Counted from the first letter of the stretch, positions 7,951 through 16,772 are shown. The stretch is 64,000 nucleotides of DNA from CmP2 sp052084925 (GCA_052084925.1 JBQDEV010000003.1:62001-126000), one strand, 5' to 3'. The notes: a model not told the origin generated them from the letters alone. Made by a program: numbers and translations.

Positions 7951-8074
7951 TGCAATATTAAATATACAGACTACCTCACAGGCCGCTCATCGCGAGGTTC
8001 TAAATCGAGGCAGTCCGCTAGTTTTCAGTAGACACTCAGTGTCGTTTCTTGTCACTGTATATAATATATGCCAG
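7951..8074. promoter_or_regulatory. Candidate GntR operators in divergent promoter region
   Basis: Two similar AT-rich motifs in opposite orientation lie between the GntR and SDR genes. TGCAATATTAAATATACAG is at 7951-7969, whose complement reads CTGTATATTTAATATTGCA, and CTGTATATAATATATGCCAG is at 8055-8074. They share CTGTATAT, then AATAT, then GCA/GCCA. Such paired sites in a divergent gap are the usual layout for local GntR autoregulation. An AT-rich stretch with the same ATAATATAT core recurs at 13292-13301, just after the thiolase gene. Confidence 0.5.
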
Positions 8075-8137
8075 AATGAGTGTGAGCTGGCATACGCTGG
8101 CACTCTTCCCTCGACGATCAGATTGAATGGGTGTGAC

Positions 8138-8881
8138 ATGACGCTTCTCAAAGGCAAAAGTGCAGTGGTGACGGGAGCTGCTCAAGGAATCGGTCGCGCT
8201 ATTGCGCAGGTATTCGTGGAAAACGGCGCCTCCGTCGTGATCTCGGATATCAATGGAGATGCTGCCGAGGCTGCTGCGTCTGAACTTCGCAACGATGGAT
8301 ACGAAGCCACTTCTATCGCAGCTGACGTAACGCAAGAAGAAGACGTTGAGAACCTTGTGCGACAGGTGCAGGAAAAGTACGGCTCACTCGATGTGATGGT
8401 CAATAACGCAGGTATCACTCGTGACGCGACCATGCGTCGCATGACGACGGATGAGTTCGACCAGGTAATCCAAGTCCACCTGCGTGGTTGTTGGCTTGGT
8501 ACCCGCGGTGCTGCTTCGGTGATGCGGGAACAGGGCAGCGGGTCGATCGTGAATCTTTCCTCGATCTCCGGAAAAGTCGGAAACATTGGCCAGACAAATT
8601 ACGCAGCGGCGAAAGCTGGAATCGTTGGACTGACAAAATCGGCAGCCAAGGAAGTCGGCTTTAAGGGTGTACGCGTCAACGCGATTCAGCCCGGCCTGAT
8701 CAAGACAGCGATGACGGCGGCGATGCCGGCTGACATCTTTGCTGAGCGGGAAAAGGATATTCCGCTGGGACGCGCAGGCGACCCTCGCGATGTTGCCAAT
8801 GCTGCCTTGTTCTTGGGGTCTGACCTGGCCTCATACGTCACCGGAATCGTGGTGGAGGTTTCTGGTGGTCGAAATATCTAA
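8138..8881 (+). CDS. SDR family 3-hydroxyacyl-CoA/3-oxoacyl reductase (FabG-like)
   Basis: A 247-residue classical short-chain dehydrogenase/reductase. The nucleotide-binding motif TGAAQGIG is at ~12-19, NNAG at ~86-89, the catalytic Ser in NLSSISG and the YAAAK catalytic pair are all present, and the protein ends in GIVVEVSGG. In this operon its likely job is to oxidise a (3R)-3-hydroxyacyl-CoA to the 3-oxoacyl-CoA. The ATG at 8138 gives the normal family length; an in-frame start 99 bp upstream would add an unrelated tail and cover the operator region. The ribosome site is weak. It is the first gene of a five-gene catabolic operon of lower G+C than the chromosome around it. Confidence 0.9.
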   Translation: MTLLKGKSAVVTGAAQGIGRAIAQVFVENGASVVISDINGDAAEAAASELRNDGYEATSIAADVTQEEDVENLVRQVQEKYGSLDVMVNNAGITRDATMRRMTTDEFDQVIQVHLRGCWLGTRGAASVMREQGSGSIVNLSSISGKVGNIGQTNYAAAKAGIVGLTKSAAKEVGFKGVRVNAIQPGLIKTAMTAAMPADIFAEREKDIPLGRAGDPRDVANAALFLGSDLASYVTGIVVEVSGGRNI

Positions 8882-8882
8882 C

Positions 8883-10610
8883 ATGACGGATTGGACCGAG
8901 GCTGTTGAATCACGCGTCGCAGAATTGCGGGAACTGCAGGCTGAGTTGTGGCCCACTCATGTACCTCGGGAGATTCCGGGGGACCTCAAGGGACGGACCT
9001 TCGTAGAGCTCTTTCAGGCGAGCGTCGAATCTTGTCCAGAACGCACTGCGATAAACTTCTACGGTACGGAGATCAACTATCGTCAGCTAGACGATTGGAG
9101 TGACTCGTTTGCCGGCTGGTTGCTTTCCAATGGAGCATCAGTCGGAGACCGAGTGGGTCTCTTCCTTCCGAATTGTCCGCAGTTCATCGTGTTCATGCTG
9201 GGTATTCTCAAAGCGGGACTGGTTCATGTTCCCCTGAACCCCATGTTCAAGCGCGGTGAACTCGAATACGAGATCAACGACGCCGGGATTTCCGTGCTAA
9301 TTGGTGCGGATTATCTCGATGAACTTGTCCAATCGGCTGAACTTAAGACGGTACGGTCGTATCGGACGATCAATGTGGCCTCGATGGTCCCGTTGCACCC
9401 CACGATTCGAGTTCCGTCCTTCTTGGCCAGCAAAACGCCGACTGGTTCTGACGACGTATGGAATGAACTAATACAGAGCAAACCGATTACCTCGATAACC
9501 ACAGACGCCGAAGCGATCGCGTCCTTGAACTACACCGGCGGAACTACGGGTGTCCCCAAAGGATGTATTCATACCCAGGCCAACATGGTGGTAGCAGCAC
9601 ACAATTGCGCAATAGCGTGGGGCATCGGCGGCGAAGAGTCAGAGCCTGATGAGACGGTCATTGCTTTCACCCCGATCTTCTGGATCTCCGGAGAGAACAA
9701 TGGAATCTTGGCGCCGCTGTTTGCGGGGGCAACGATCGTCCTGATGGCACGGTGGGACGCGCCCGCCGTCCTAGAGGCAATCGAGGCGTTCAACGTTACC
9801 GCCATGAGTGGCGTTGTGGAGAGTTACCTGGAACTGCTCTCGCTGGCTGAGCGACCGGAGCAACAGCTTGGGAGTCTCCGACATCTTCGGGCCATGTCCT
9901 TCACTCGAAAGCTCTCGATCGATATTCGACGCCAGTGGGAAGAAGCCACGGGTGGCCGTAGCGTCCTGCGGGAATCAAGTTTCGGCATGACCGAGTCTCA
10001 TACATCCAATACCTTCACGACGGGACTGGAAGTCGACGATTTCGACCTTCGCAACGAACCAGTCTTTGTCGGTCTTCCGATGCCCGGCACCGATGTTCTG
10101 ATCGTTGACCCTAAGTCCCGCGCACTCGTGGACGGGGGAGATACAGGTGAGATCGCTTTGAGGTCCCCGTCGAATTTCAAGGGCTATTGGAACAACCCTG
10201 AAGAGACTGCTGAAGCGCTCGTGAATGGATGGGTCTTCACTGGTGACATTGGTAAGTTATCGCCTAACGGTGCCCTTAATTATCTAGGACGACAAAAGGA
10301 AATGCTCAAAGTCAACGGAATGAGCGTCTTCCCTTCCGAGGTTGAAGTTCTCCTCGGGCGGCACTCGGAAGTGGACGCCGTCGCAGTGATTGGAGCGGCA
10401 GACAAGAAGACCGGACAATCGGTGCACGCGTTCGTCGAAGTAAAGCCACTTTCGACCCTCGACGCTGCTGCGCTTGAGGCGTGGGCCAAGGAACATATGG
10501 CCGTTTACAAAGTACCGAAGGTCCACATCACGTCGGACATGCCAAGAACGGCAACGGGAAAGATACGCAAAAAAGACTTGCCTGATCTGTCGCTGGCAGA
10601 CGGGGTGTGA
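8883..10610 (+). CDS. Acyl-CoA synthetase (AMP-forming)
   Basis: A 575-residue adenylate-forming ligase that activates a carboxylic acid to its CoA thioester. Visible motifs: the P-loop A3 YTGGTTGVPKGCIHT (about 213-227), the A5-type segment SFGMTESH, GWVFTGDIGKL (A7), YLGRQKEMLKVNGMSVFPSEVE (A8) and the C-terminal catalytic lysine in TATGKIRKKDL. The substrate cannot be read from sequence. The ATG at 8883 directly follows the SDR stop. A GTG at 8865 with GGAGG 7 bp before it would start inside the SDR gene and is a real alternative. It commits the imported acid to the downstream hydratase/thiolase steps. Confidence 0.9.
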   Translation: MTDWTEAVESRVAELRELQAELWPTHVPREIPGDLKGRTFVELFQASVESCPERTAINFYGTEINYRQLDDWSDSFAGWLLSNGASVGDRVGLFLPNCPQFIVFMLGILKAGLVHVPLNPMFKRGELEYEINDAGISVLIGADYLDELVQSAELKTVRSYRTINVASMVPLHPTIRVPSFLASKTPTGSDDVWNELIQSKPITSITTDAEAIASLNYTGGTTGVPKGCIHTQANMVVAAHNCAIAWGIGGEESEPDETVIAFTPIFWISGENNGILAPLFAGATIVLMARWDAPAVLEAIEAFNVTAMSGVVESYLELLSLAERPEQQLGSLRHLRAMSFTRKLSIDIRRQWEEATGGRSVLRESSFGMTESHTSNTFTTGLEVDDFDLRNEPVFVGLPMPGTDVLIVDPKSRALVDGGDTGEIALRSPSNFKGYWNNPEETAEALVNGWVFTGDIGKLSPNGALNYLGRQKEMLKVNGMSVFPSEVEVLLGRHSEVDAVAVIGAADKKTGQSVHAFVEVKPLSTLDAAALEAWAKEHMAVYKVPKVHITSDMPRTATGKIRKKDLPDLSLADGV

Positions 10611-10621
10611 GGAACAGGGAT

Positions 10622-11515
10622 ATGGCTACACAAACGAAATTGAGCTGGAACGACCTTGAAGTAGGCCAGGAACTAGGTTCATTCCAACTTCCGTTGAAAC
10701 ACTCCGACGTGGAAGAATTCCAGAAAGTTGTGGATCCCGAAGGTTCTCTTTACGGTGAATCTGGTTGGGCAAACCTCGCTTATGACACGCTGCATGCCAT
10801 CAAGCACTTCGTTGACCTACCCCAAGGTACAGTCCATAGCAAGGAAGCTGTGTCTTTCCATCACTCGATTGATCCCGGCACTGATTGTGTCGTGGATGTT
10901 GCCGTGGCCGACCGATTTATCCGTCGGGGTCGAGCGGGATTCGTTATTGAGAAACGTGTTCACTCCGGTGGCAAGCACTGCATGACGGTCTATAAGACCT
11001 TCGCGCTGCCCGGGAAATCAAACGGATCTGACACGGTGGGAAACCGTGACTTTGACTTCGGCCTCTTCGATCTGGATCTCAGCGAGACCGAACGTAAAGG
11101 GCTCGCTTTGGAGCCTTGCGATATATCCGTCAACCAGGAACTGATCGACCATTTCGGAGCGCTGATCGCGACCGACGGACCGATCCATAGTGACCCCGAC
11201 ATTGCAACGCCGATGTTTGGTGGCACCTTGCTCCAGGCGATGTTCGTTTTCGAGGTTGCGGCGCAAAGCATGAGCAGGCTGTCGTCGGTTGACAGTTGGA
11301 ACTCTTCCGGCAAAATCGCAGCGAAGATCGTTGGCAGTACCGTGAATGGCGAAACAGTGACTGTCTCCGCCCGAGTCCATGAGGTGAAATTCCGTGAGGC
11401 CCCCCGCGCGATCTGTTCCATCACAGCGAAGACCAGTAGCGGGAAGACAGTCTTCACTGCCCGCGCAGATGCTCCGCTTGATACTGTTCAAATCATTAAG
11501 GAAGAGAAAGCATGA
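10622..11515 (+). CDS. MaoC-like hot-dog protein, double domain
   Basis: A 297-residue protein with two hot-dog-like halves, related to FAS1-type/MaoC dehydratases and the mesaconyl-CoA hydratase group. The N-terminal half (1-140) begins LSWNDLEVGQELGSFQLPL, the usual MaoC entry strand. The C-terminal half (about 165-295) carries TPMFGGTLLQAMFVFE in place of the usual AHG hydratase loop and KIVGSTVNGETVTVSARVHEVK. The canonical D-x-H hydratase residues are not obvious, so it could be a hydratase for an unusual acyl-CoA or a non-catalytic partner of the next MaoC protein. A GAGGAAC ribosome site favours the ATG at 10622. It overlaps the next gene by four bases. Confidence 0.75.
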   Translation: MATQTKLSWNDLEVGQELGSFQLPLKHSDVEEFQKVVDPEGSLYGESGWANLAYDTLHAIKHFVDLPQGTVHSKEAVSFHHSIDPGTDCVVDVAVADRFIRRGRAGFVIEKRVHSGGKHCMTVYKTFALPGKSNGSDTVGNRDFDFGLFDLDLSETERKGLALEPCDISVNQELIDHFGALIATDGPIHSDPDIATPMFGGTLLQAMFVFEVAAQSMSRLSSVDSWNSSGKIAAKIVGSTVNGETVTVSARVHEVKFREAPRAICSITAKTSSGKTVFTARADAPLDTVQIIKEEKA

Positions 11516-12003
11516 CGTCATCATCACGTTCCGCGGTTGAAGTCGATATCGAGAAGATTCATAGTATCCAGGGTGTCGAATACGGTCCGAGTGGACCGGT
11601 CGAGATGACTCAAGACAAGATCGATCTCTTTGCTGAAGCGACGGGGGACCACCAGTGGATCCACACCGATCCGGTGCGGGCCGCGGAGAGTGCTTTCGGA
11701 TCTACCATCGCGCATGGATTCCTCGTTCTGTCGCTGATCGCAACGCTTAATCAGGACCTGATCACCATCAACGGTGCAGGAAGCAGATTGAACTACGGTT
11801 TGAATAAGGTTCGTTTCCCCGCGCCCGCACCAGTGAATTCGACTCTGCGCGGATATACGGCCCTGAATAAAGTCGAATCTGTTCGAGCTGGAACCCAGTT
11901 GTTGTTTGAACTCAAGGTGGTTGCCGACGGTATAGAGAAACCGGTGTGTGTCGCCGAATTCATCTCGCTCGTACCTGGCGTGCACCTCTCCAACGAAGCG
12001 TAG
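11512..12003 (+). CDS. MaoC family (R)-specific enoyl-CoA hydratase
   Basis: A 163-residue single hot-dog hydratase. The family's hydratase-2 motif is clear: FAEATGDHQWIHTDPVRAAESAFGSTIAHGFLVLSL at about 39-75, with the catalytic Asp and His of DHQWIH. It would add water to a 2-enoyl-CoA to give the (3R)-hydroxyacyl-CoA used by the operon's SDR. The ATG overlaps the upstream stop (ATGA at 11512), so it is coupled to the double-domain MaoC protein, with which it may form a heteromer. No acyl-CoA dehydrogenase gene accompanies it, which points to a substrate that already carries the double bond. Confidence 0.9.
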   Translation: MTSSSRSAVEVDIEKIHSIQGVEYGPSGPVEMTQDKIDLFAEATGDHQWIHTDPVRAAESAFGSTIAHGFLVLSLIATLNQDLITINGAGSRLNYGLNKVRFPAPAPVNSTLRGYTALNKVESVRAGTQLLFELKVVADGIEKPVCVAEFISLVPGVHLSNEA

Positions 12004-12013
12004 GGCGGGTAAA

Positions 12014-13246
12014 ATGTCACAGATTCTCGACAACGACGCCGTTATCGTCGCGACAGCACGGTCCCCGATTGGGCGGGCCCGCAAAGGGTCGCTGACGACG
12101 ATGCGTGCCGACGATCTTGCTGCGCAAATGTTGCGCTCTGTACTAGAACAGGTTCCGCAGCTAGATCGGACAGATATTGACGACCTGATGATGGGGTGCG
12201 GGCAAGCTGGTGGCGAAGCCGGTTTCAATATCGGTCGAATTGTTGCGGTCCTACTTGGTCTGGACCATTTGTCGGCGACTACCGTTCAACGGTACTGCGC
12301 ATCTTCGCTACAGACGACACGTATGGCATTCCATGCCATCAAAGCAGGTGAAGGGGATGCCTTCGTCTCCGCCGGTGTGGAAACGGTATCGCGGTTTGAT
12401 AAAGGCACGCCTGACGCATGGCCCGACACTAAGAATCCGATCTTCGCCGAGGCGATGAATAGGTCGAAGGTCCAGGCCGAAGAAAACTCCGCGTGGTTCG
12501 ACCCACGACTATCGGAGGAGAACCCAGACCCTTATCTTTCCATGGGACACACTGCTGAGAATGTGGCTCACCATTTGCAAATCTCTCGTCGAGAGCAAGA
12601 TGAATGGGCTCTTCTGAGTCAGAACCGTGCGGAAGCTGCGGTGAAGAATGGCTTCTTCGCTCAAGAGATCACGCCTGTCACTCTGCCTGACGGGACTTTG
12701 GTCACCGCCGACGATGGGCCGCGATTTGGCACATCCTTGGATACCCTGAGCAAGTTGCAGCCCGTTTTTCGGGAACACGGTACCGTGACCGCAGGCAATG
12801 CCTGTCCACTGAATGATGGTGCAGCGGCTTTGGTGATCGTGAGCGGCAGGAAAGCTCGCGAACTCGATCTCACACCACTGGCCCGGATTGTTTCAACCGG
12901 TGTGTCGGCCTTGTCCCCAGAGATCATGGGGCTTGGACCAGTTCAAGCTTCACGTAAAGCGCTGGAAAGGGCTTCGCTGACGATGGGCGATATTGACTTG
13001 GTTGAGCTGAACGAGGCTTTTGCCGCTCAAGTCATTGGTTGTGCCCGTCAGCTAGAGATTCCTGACGACAAGTTGAACGTCCACGGCGGGGCAATTGCTT
13101 TGGGCCACCCCTATGGCATGACCGGGGCACGAATAACCACAACATTGCTGAACGGTCTGCGTCAGACGGGCGGGCAGTATGGCTTAGAAACCATGTGCAC
13201 GGCGGGTGGACAGGGAATGGCGATGGTTCTGGAGCGTCTCAGATGA
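12014..13246 (+). CDS. Thiolase (acetyl-CoA acetyltransferase family)
   Basis: A 410-residue degradative-type thiolase that cleaves a 3-oxoacyl-CoA with CoA. The nucleophilic cysteine is Cys95 in QRYCASSLQ, the His of the active site is in NVHGGAIALGHPYGMTGAR, the asparagine-containing segment is ELNEAFAAQ, and the second cysteine is in METMCTAGGQGMAM (here CTAGGQG instead of the common CIGGGQG). The substrate loop reads GNACPLNDGAAA rather than GNAS-GINDGA. The ATG at 12014 follows GGGCGGG; a longer in-frame start lies inside the MaoC gene and is rejected. It completes a ligase - hydratase - dehydrogenase - thiolase set. Confidence 0.93.
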   Translation: MSQILDNDAVIVATARSPIGRARKGSLTTMRADDLAAQMLRSVLEQVPQLDRTDIDDLMMGCGQAGGEAGFNIGRIVAVLLGLDHLSATTVQRYCASSLQTTRMAFHAIKAGEGDAFVSAGVETVSRFDKGTPDAWPDTKNPIFAEAMNRSKVQAEENSAWFDPRLSEENPDPYLSMGHTAENVAHHLQISRREQDEWALLSQNRAEAAVKNGFFAQEITPVTLPDGTLVTADDGPRFGTSLDTLSKLQPVFREHGTVTAGNACPLNDGAAALVIVSGRKARELDLTPLARIVSTGVSALSPEIMGLGPVQASRKALERASLTMGDIDLVELNEAFAAQVIGCARQLEIPDDKLNVHGGAIALGHPYGMTGARITTTLLNGLRQTGGQYGLETMCTAGGQGMAMVLERLR

Positions 13247-13617
13247 ATGGTGCTCCGTCTTCCATCTCACAGCCTCATATAATGAACCAGAATAATATAT
13301 AAAATTTAGTAGCTGCACCTTGCGTGAGGGGCATGAGCGAGCAGTCGCGTATTTTGGTGATTGAAGTGCGTCCAAGTGCGGAGATGCTGTAGCCACTTTT
13401 CGTTCGTGCGAAACGTGCTGAAATAAGGCTTCTAAGGAGATCTTGCCAAAGTTGGGCATCTTGGAAGTGGAGATCGCTTGAGCGTTTCCGTTACCTCGGG
13501 AGACACTAGGGAGTTTTTGTCAAAGTCTTCCAAATCCTCAAATTTCATATATCGTGTATTTATGACCTCGTGACCTGCATCACATGCAGGACGTTGACCA
13601 CGGAAGAAGGATGTCTC
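13247..13617. other. 371-bp intergenic region before tct operon
   Basis: No gene is supported here. It begins with an AT-rich segment (about 13276-13310, containing ATAATATAT) and ends with an AT-rich segment at 13541-13562 and a CRP-like site at 13569-13584. It probably carries a separate promoter for the tctCBA transporter genes, under the same regulators as the upstream catabolic operon. I see no convincing intrinsic terminator after the thiolase. Confidence 0.45.
13569..13584. promoter_or_regulatory. CRP/GlxR-like operator upstream of tctC
   Basis: CGTGA-CCTGCA-TCACA differs by one base from TGTGA-N6-TCACA. It ends 33 bp before the tctC start codon, a position suited to promoter-proximal control of the transporter operon. 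Confidence 0.5.
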
Positions 13618-14595
13618 ATGAGTTTCAAAAGAAAAGCCTCCGCATCTATTGCCACGATCGCTGTCGCTGGCCTTGTGCTGAGCGGTTGCTCATCAGATGG
13701 TGGGGGAGAGGATTTCCCCAATGACACTATTGAACTAATCGTCCCGTTCTCTGCTGGTGGCGCAAGTGACGTACAGGCTCGTGCCTTTGCCCAGGCCTAC
13801 GAAGAAGCAAACGATGCCACCATTCTGGTTGTGAACCGTCCGGGTGGTGGTAGCTCGATCGGCGCGATGGAAGCCTCTAAGGCGCGACCTGATGGCTACA
13901 CCTTGTTCCACTCGACTGCTTCGACCTTTATTTCCTTGCCGTTGATGGAAGACGTTGGTTACACAGCCGATGATTTCCGGTCGATCATCAGCTACGGCGA
14001 CTTGCCGACCATTGTCGTGGCGGCGGCAGATTCTGGGTGGGATTCTTTGGAGGACGTGCCGACAGGTGAGCAATTGTCAGTTGCCACTACTTCGCCCGGC
14101 AATGTTTTGCACCTGACGGTCTCGAATTTTGTTGAAGAAGCAGGAGGCACCAGCCGGTACCTGCCCTTCGACTCGTCCAATGAAACAATCCAGGCTGTTG
14201 TTAACGGCAATGCTGATCTAGCTGGTGCTGATCCTGGGCTGATCCTGCCACGCATCGAATCCGGTGAACTTGTTCCGCTGGCAGTCGCATCAACGGAACG
14301 ACTGGAAGTATTGCCAGACGTGCCCACTTTCGAAGAGGCGGGCTTTGAACGCTCACATGATCGCTACTCGCGTAGTGCGATCTCGGTGCCGGCGGAAACT
14401 CCGGATGAAGTGATCGACGTCCTCAAGGAGGGCGCTGCCAACGCCTTCGAGGCAGAGACATGGCAGAACTATGTGGAAGCTAGCTATCTACAGGAGCCTG
14501 CCTATGAAGGTGAGGCATTCCTGGATGAGTTTGTTCCGAACGAAACCGCCTGGACTGAAGAGTCCTTCGAAGCAGCTGGTGTCAGCGCCAAATAA
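13618..14595 (+). CDS. tctC: Tripartite tricarboxylate transporter substrate-binding protein (TctC/Bug family)
   Basis: A 325-residue extracytoplasmic solute receptor. A lipoprotein signal is visible (basic SFKRKAS, hydrophobic core, lipobox LSGC at ~21-24), so it is anchored to the outer face of the membrane. The Bug-fold signature IELIVPFSAGGASDVQAR (about 38-55), VVNRPGGGSSIGA and KARPDGYTL are all present; the ligand lies between the two lobes and is usually a carboxylate. AAGAAGGA precedes the ATG at 13618. It is followed by the small and large membrane subunits, giving a complete TTT system next to a CoA-ligase operon. Confidence 0.94.
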   Translation: MSFKRKASASIATIAVAGLVLSGCSSDGGGEDFPNDTIELIVPFSAGGASDVQARAFAQAYEEANDATILVVNRPGGGSSIGAMEASKARPDGYTLFHSTASTFISLPLMEDVGYTADDFRSIISYGDLPTIVVAAADSGWDSLEDVPTGEQLSVATTSPGNVLHLTVSNFVEEAGGTSRYLPFDSSNETIQAVVNGNADLAGADPGLILPRIESGELVPLAVASTERLEVLPDVPTFEEAGFERSHDRYSRSAISVPAETPDEVIDVLKEGAANAFEAETWQNYVEASYLQEPAYEGEAFLDEFVPNETAWTEESFEAAGVSAK

Positions 14596-14642
14596 CTCTG
14601 TACCGCGTCGCGTGATCAAAGAGGAATCGTGGGAGTACAAGA

Positions 14643-15122
14643 ATGGAACATGAAGCTGAGTTGGCCAGCGGCCAGAGATTTCGGGATTACTACGCTCATC
14701 TCATCGCCACAGCCGCGATCGCGGTGCTTTTCATGGTCGCGCTGTTCGTCGGATTTGAGCTGGGGGTCGGACGATTCGGCGCACCAGGCTCGGGACTGTG
14801 GCCTGTCCTGGCGTCGAGTGGTGGGTTACTCGTTGCGATTCTGCTGATGGGGATGACTGTCATCGGGAAAAACAAGGTGGCTTCTGCGCATTTGTTATTT
14901 TCGGATGTTTCTTGGTTCAGAGTTGGAATCTTCATCTGCGGCGTGCTTGCTTTTCTCACATTTTATCCGTTGGTGGGATTCGTCATCGCGGCGATTCCTG
15001 TGGCTTTTCTGCTTCTGAAGTTCGCAGGGCAGGCGTCATGGGTTTCGTCCATCGTTACAGCAGTGGTCGCGCCACTTGTTCTTTACTACATCTTTTCAGA
15101 AATCCTCAATGTGCGGATTTGA
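14643..15122 (+). CDS. tctB: Tripartite tricarboxylate transporter small membrane subunit (TctB)
   Basis: A 159-residue protein with four hydrophobic segments (about residues 20-42, 55-75, 93-112 and 118-155), the size and topology of TctB. The APGSGLWPVLAS segment after helix 1 resembles the GPGxxPxxxA region of the family. It lies between tctC and tctA and should form the membrane complex with TctA that moves the TctC-delivered carboxylate in symport. Sequence conservation in this subunit is low, so the call leans partly on context. Confidence 0.88.
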   Translation: MEHEAELASGQRFRDYYAHLIATAAIAVLFMVALFVGFELGVGRFGAPGSGLWPVLASSGGLLVAILLMGMTVIGKNKVASAHLLFSDVSWFRVGIFICGVLAFLTFYPLVGFVIAAIPVAFLLLKFAGQASWVSSIVTAVVAPLVLYYIFSEILNVRI

Positions 15123-15169
15123 GACTCTGAGTCAACGACTTGTCGGGGCTCATACTTGCGGGAGCGCTC

Positions 15170-16705
15170 ATGGAAATAATTGATGGTCTAATGCAAGGGT
15201 TCAGCGTTGCCCTGTCTCCAATGAACCTCCTTTACGTGGCCCTGGGCGTCACGATGGGAACGGTCTTTGGCCTGCTTCCTGGAATCGGACCTACTGCCGC
15301 TGTGGCGCTTCTGCTGCCCATGACGTTTACCATGGAACCGGCTTCCGGCATCATCATGCTCGCCGGTATTTACTACGGCAGCATGTATGGCGGACGCATT
15401 CCAGCGATTCTGATGCGACTGCCCGGTGACTCTTCCTCGGTCTTGACGACGTTGGATGGATATCCTCTGACGCAACAAGGTCGGGCGGGTGCCGCACTCG
15501 GTATCACCGCGATCGGCTCCTTCTTAGGCGGCACCGTCGCCATTGTCGGGTTGTCTATTCTGGCTCCCACCCTGGCCCAGTTTGCGAGCTCCTTTGCGCC
15601 GCCAGAGCTGTTCTTACTGATGCTGTTCGGACTCTTTATGATCGTCCTGATCGGCTCCGGCCAGACAGTTAAGAGCATACTGATGGCGTTCTTGGGCATC
15701 CTGATTGCCACAGTCGGCATGGACCCTATTTCCGGGACGTCTCGATTGACCTTCGGCTCCTATGATCTCGCAGCAGGCATCGGCATTGTGCCGCTGGCCA
15801 TTGGTCTCTTCGGGATTAGCGAGGTGCTTAATAATATGGCCGTCGGCACGGACGGTCGCGCCACGATCGGAAAAATGAAAGGATTTATGCCTTCGTGGGC
15901 TGACTGGGTAGTCAGTCGTATGGCCATACTGCGTGCGTCCGTGCTGGGGTTCTTCATTGGTATTCTCCCTGGTGGTGGCGGAACTGTTTCCTCGGTGATG
16001 GCTTACGGCATGGAGAAACGGTTCTCGAAGAATCCAGAGAAGTTCGGTAGGGGCGCTATCGACGGGTTGGCCGCGACCGAAACAGCAGACAACGCATCAT
16101 CGAACTCAGCATTTGTACCCTTACTGACTTTAGGTGTGCCTCCGAACCCGGTCTTGGCTCTGATGTTCGGCGCTCTGCTCCTTCAGAACATCACTCCTGG
16201 TCCGCAACTCGTCAACGAGCATCCCGACGTGTTCTACGGCGTTATCGCGTCGATGTACATAGGTAACATCATTCTGCTCATGCTTAACTTGCCTCTGATC
16301 CGGGTGTTCGTCTCGATCCTTCGCGTGCCAGCATCCGTCCTTGGTCCGCTCGTGGTGCTAATCGCGATCTGTGGTGTCTATGCTGTATCGAACTCGATGT
16401 TTGACGTTCTCCTTATGCTGATTGCTGGTGTCGGCGGCTTCGTCCTGCGACGGTTCGAGTTTGACCTGGCTCCGCTAATCCTCGGGTTCATTCTCGGGCC
16501 GATGCTCGAAGTGGAGTGGCGTCGAGCGATGATCATGTCGGAAGGATCTTTCGGGATCTTCCTGGATCGACCCGCTTCTCTAGTCATTCTGCTCTTGTTG
16601 CTGGCCACCGTGATACTTACGTTGATCAGCGGCCTACGCAAGCGTCGGAGCCTGGTGAGCCGCGTAGCCGCCGAGTCCATGGACACGCTGGCTGAGCACA
16701 AGTAG
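15170..16705 (+). CDS. tctA: Tripartite tricarboxylate transporter large permease (TctA)
   Basis: A 511-residue permease with about twelve membrane helices. Family hallmarks include GTVFGLLPGIGPTAAVALLLP (about 23-43), GIYYGSMYGGRIPAILMRLPG, GFFIGILPGGGGTVSSVMAY, and ATETADNASSNSAFVPLLTLGVPPNP. The motifs in the two halves (LPGIGPT and LPGGGGT) reflect the internal duplication of TctA. The ATG at 15170 is preceded by CGGGAG; a TTG ten codons earlier is less likely. It closes the tct operon and marks the right end of the lower-GC island; DUF3151, back at high GC, starts 67 bp later. Confidence 0.95.
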   Translation: MEIIDGLMQGFSVALSPMNLLYVALGVTMGTVFGLLPGIGPTAAVALLLPMTFTMEPASGIIMLAGIYYGSMYGGRIPAILMRLPGDSSSVLTTLDGYPLTQQGRAGAALGITAIGSFLGGTVAIVGLSILAPTLAQFASSFAPPELFLLMLFGLFMIVLIGSGQTVKSILMAFLGILIATVGMDPISGTSRLTFGSYDLAAGIGIVPLAIGLFGISEVLNNMAVGTDGRATIGKMKGFMPSWADWVVSRMAILRASVLGFFIGILPGGGGTVSSVMAYGMEKRFSKNPEKFGRGAIDGLAATETADNASSNSAFVPLLTLGVPPNPVLALMFGALLLQNITPGPQLVNEHPDVFYGVIASMYIGNIILLMLNLPLIRVFVSILRVPASVLGPLVVLIAICGVYAVSNSMFDVLLMLIAGVGGFVLRRFEFDLAPLILGFILGPMLEVEWRRAMIMSEGSFGIFLDRPASLVILLLLLATVILTLISGLRKRRSLVSRVAAESMDTLAEHK

Positions 16706-16772
16706 GGCTCAGATGACCCGGGCCGACCGATAAACTGGGACCAAACATAGTTGAGAAACCCGAGGAGTCTCG

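Noticed and set aside
13184..13459. 91-codon minus-strand frame after the thiolase gene
   Set aside because: It overlaps the 3' end of the thiolase gene, has no recognisable domain or ribosome site, and covers AT-rich regulatory DNA.
6777..16705. Integrative element or genomic island with attachment sites
   Set aside because: Composition differs, but I found no integrase, transposase, tRNA gene or flanking direct repeats, so only acquisition of the genes is suggested.
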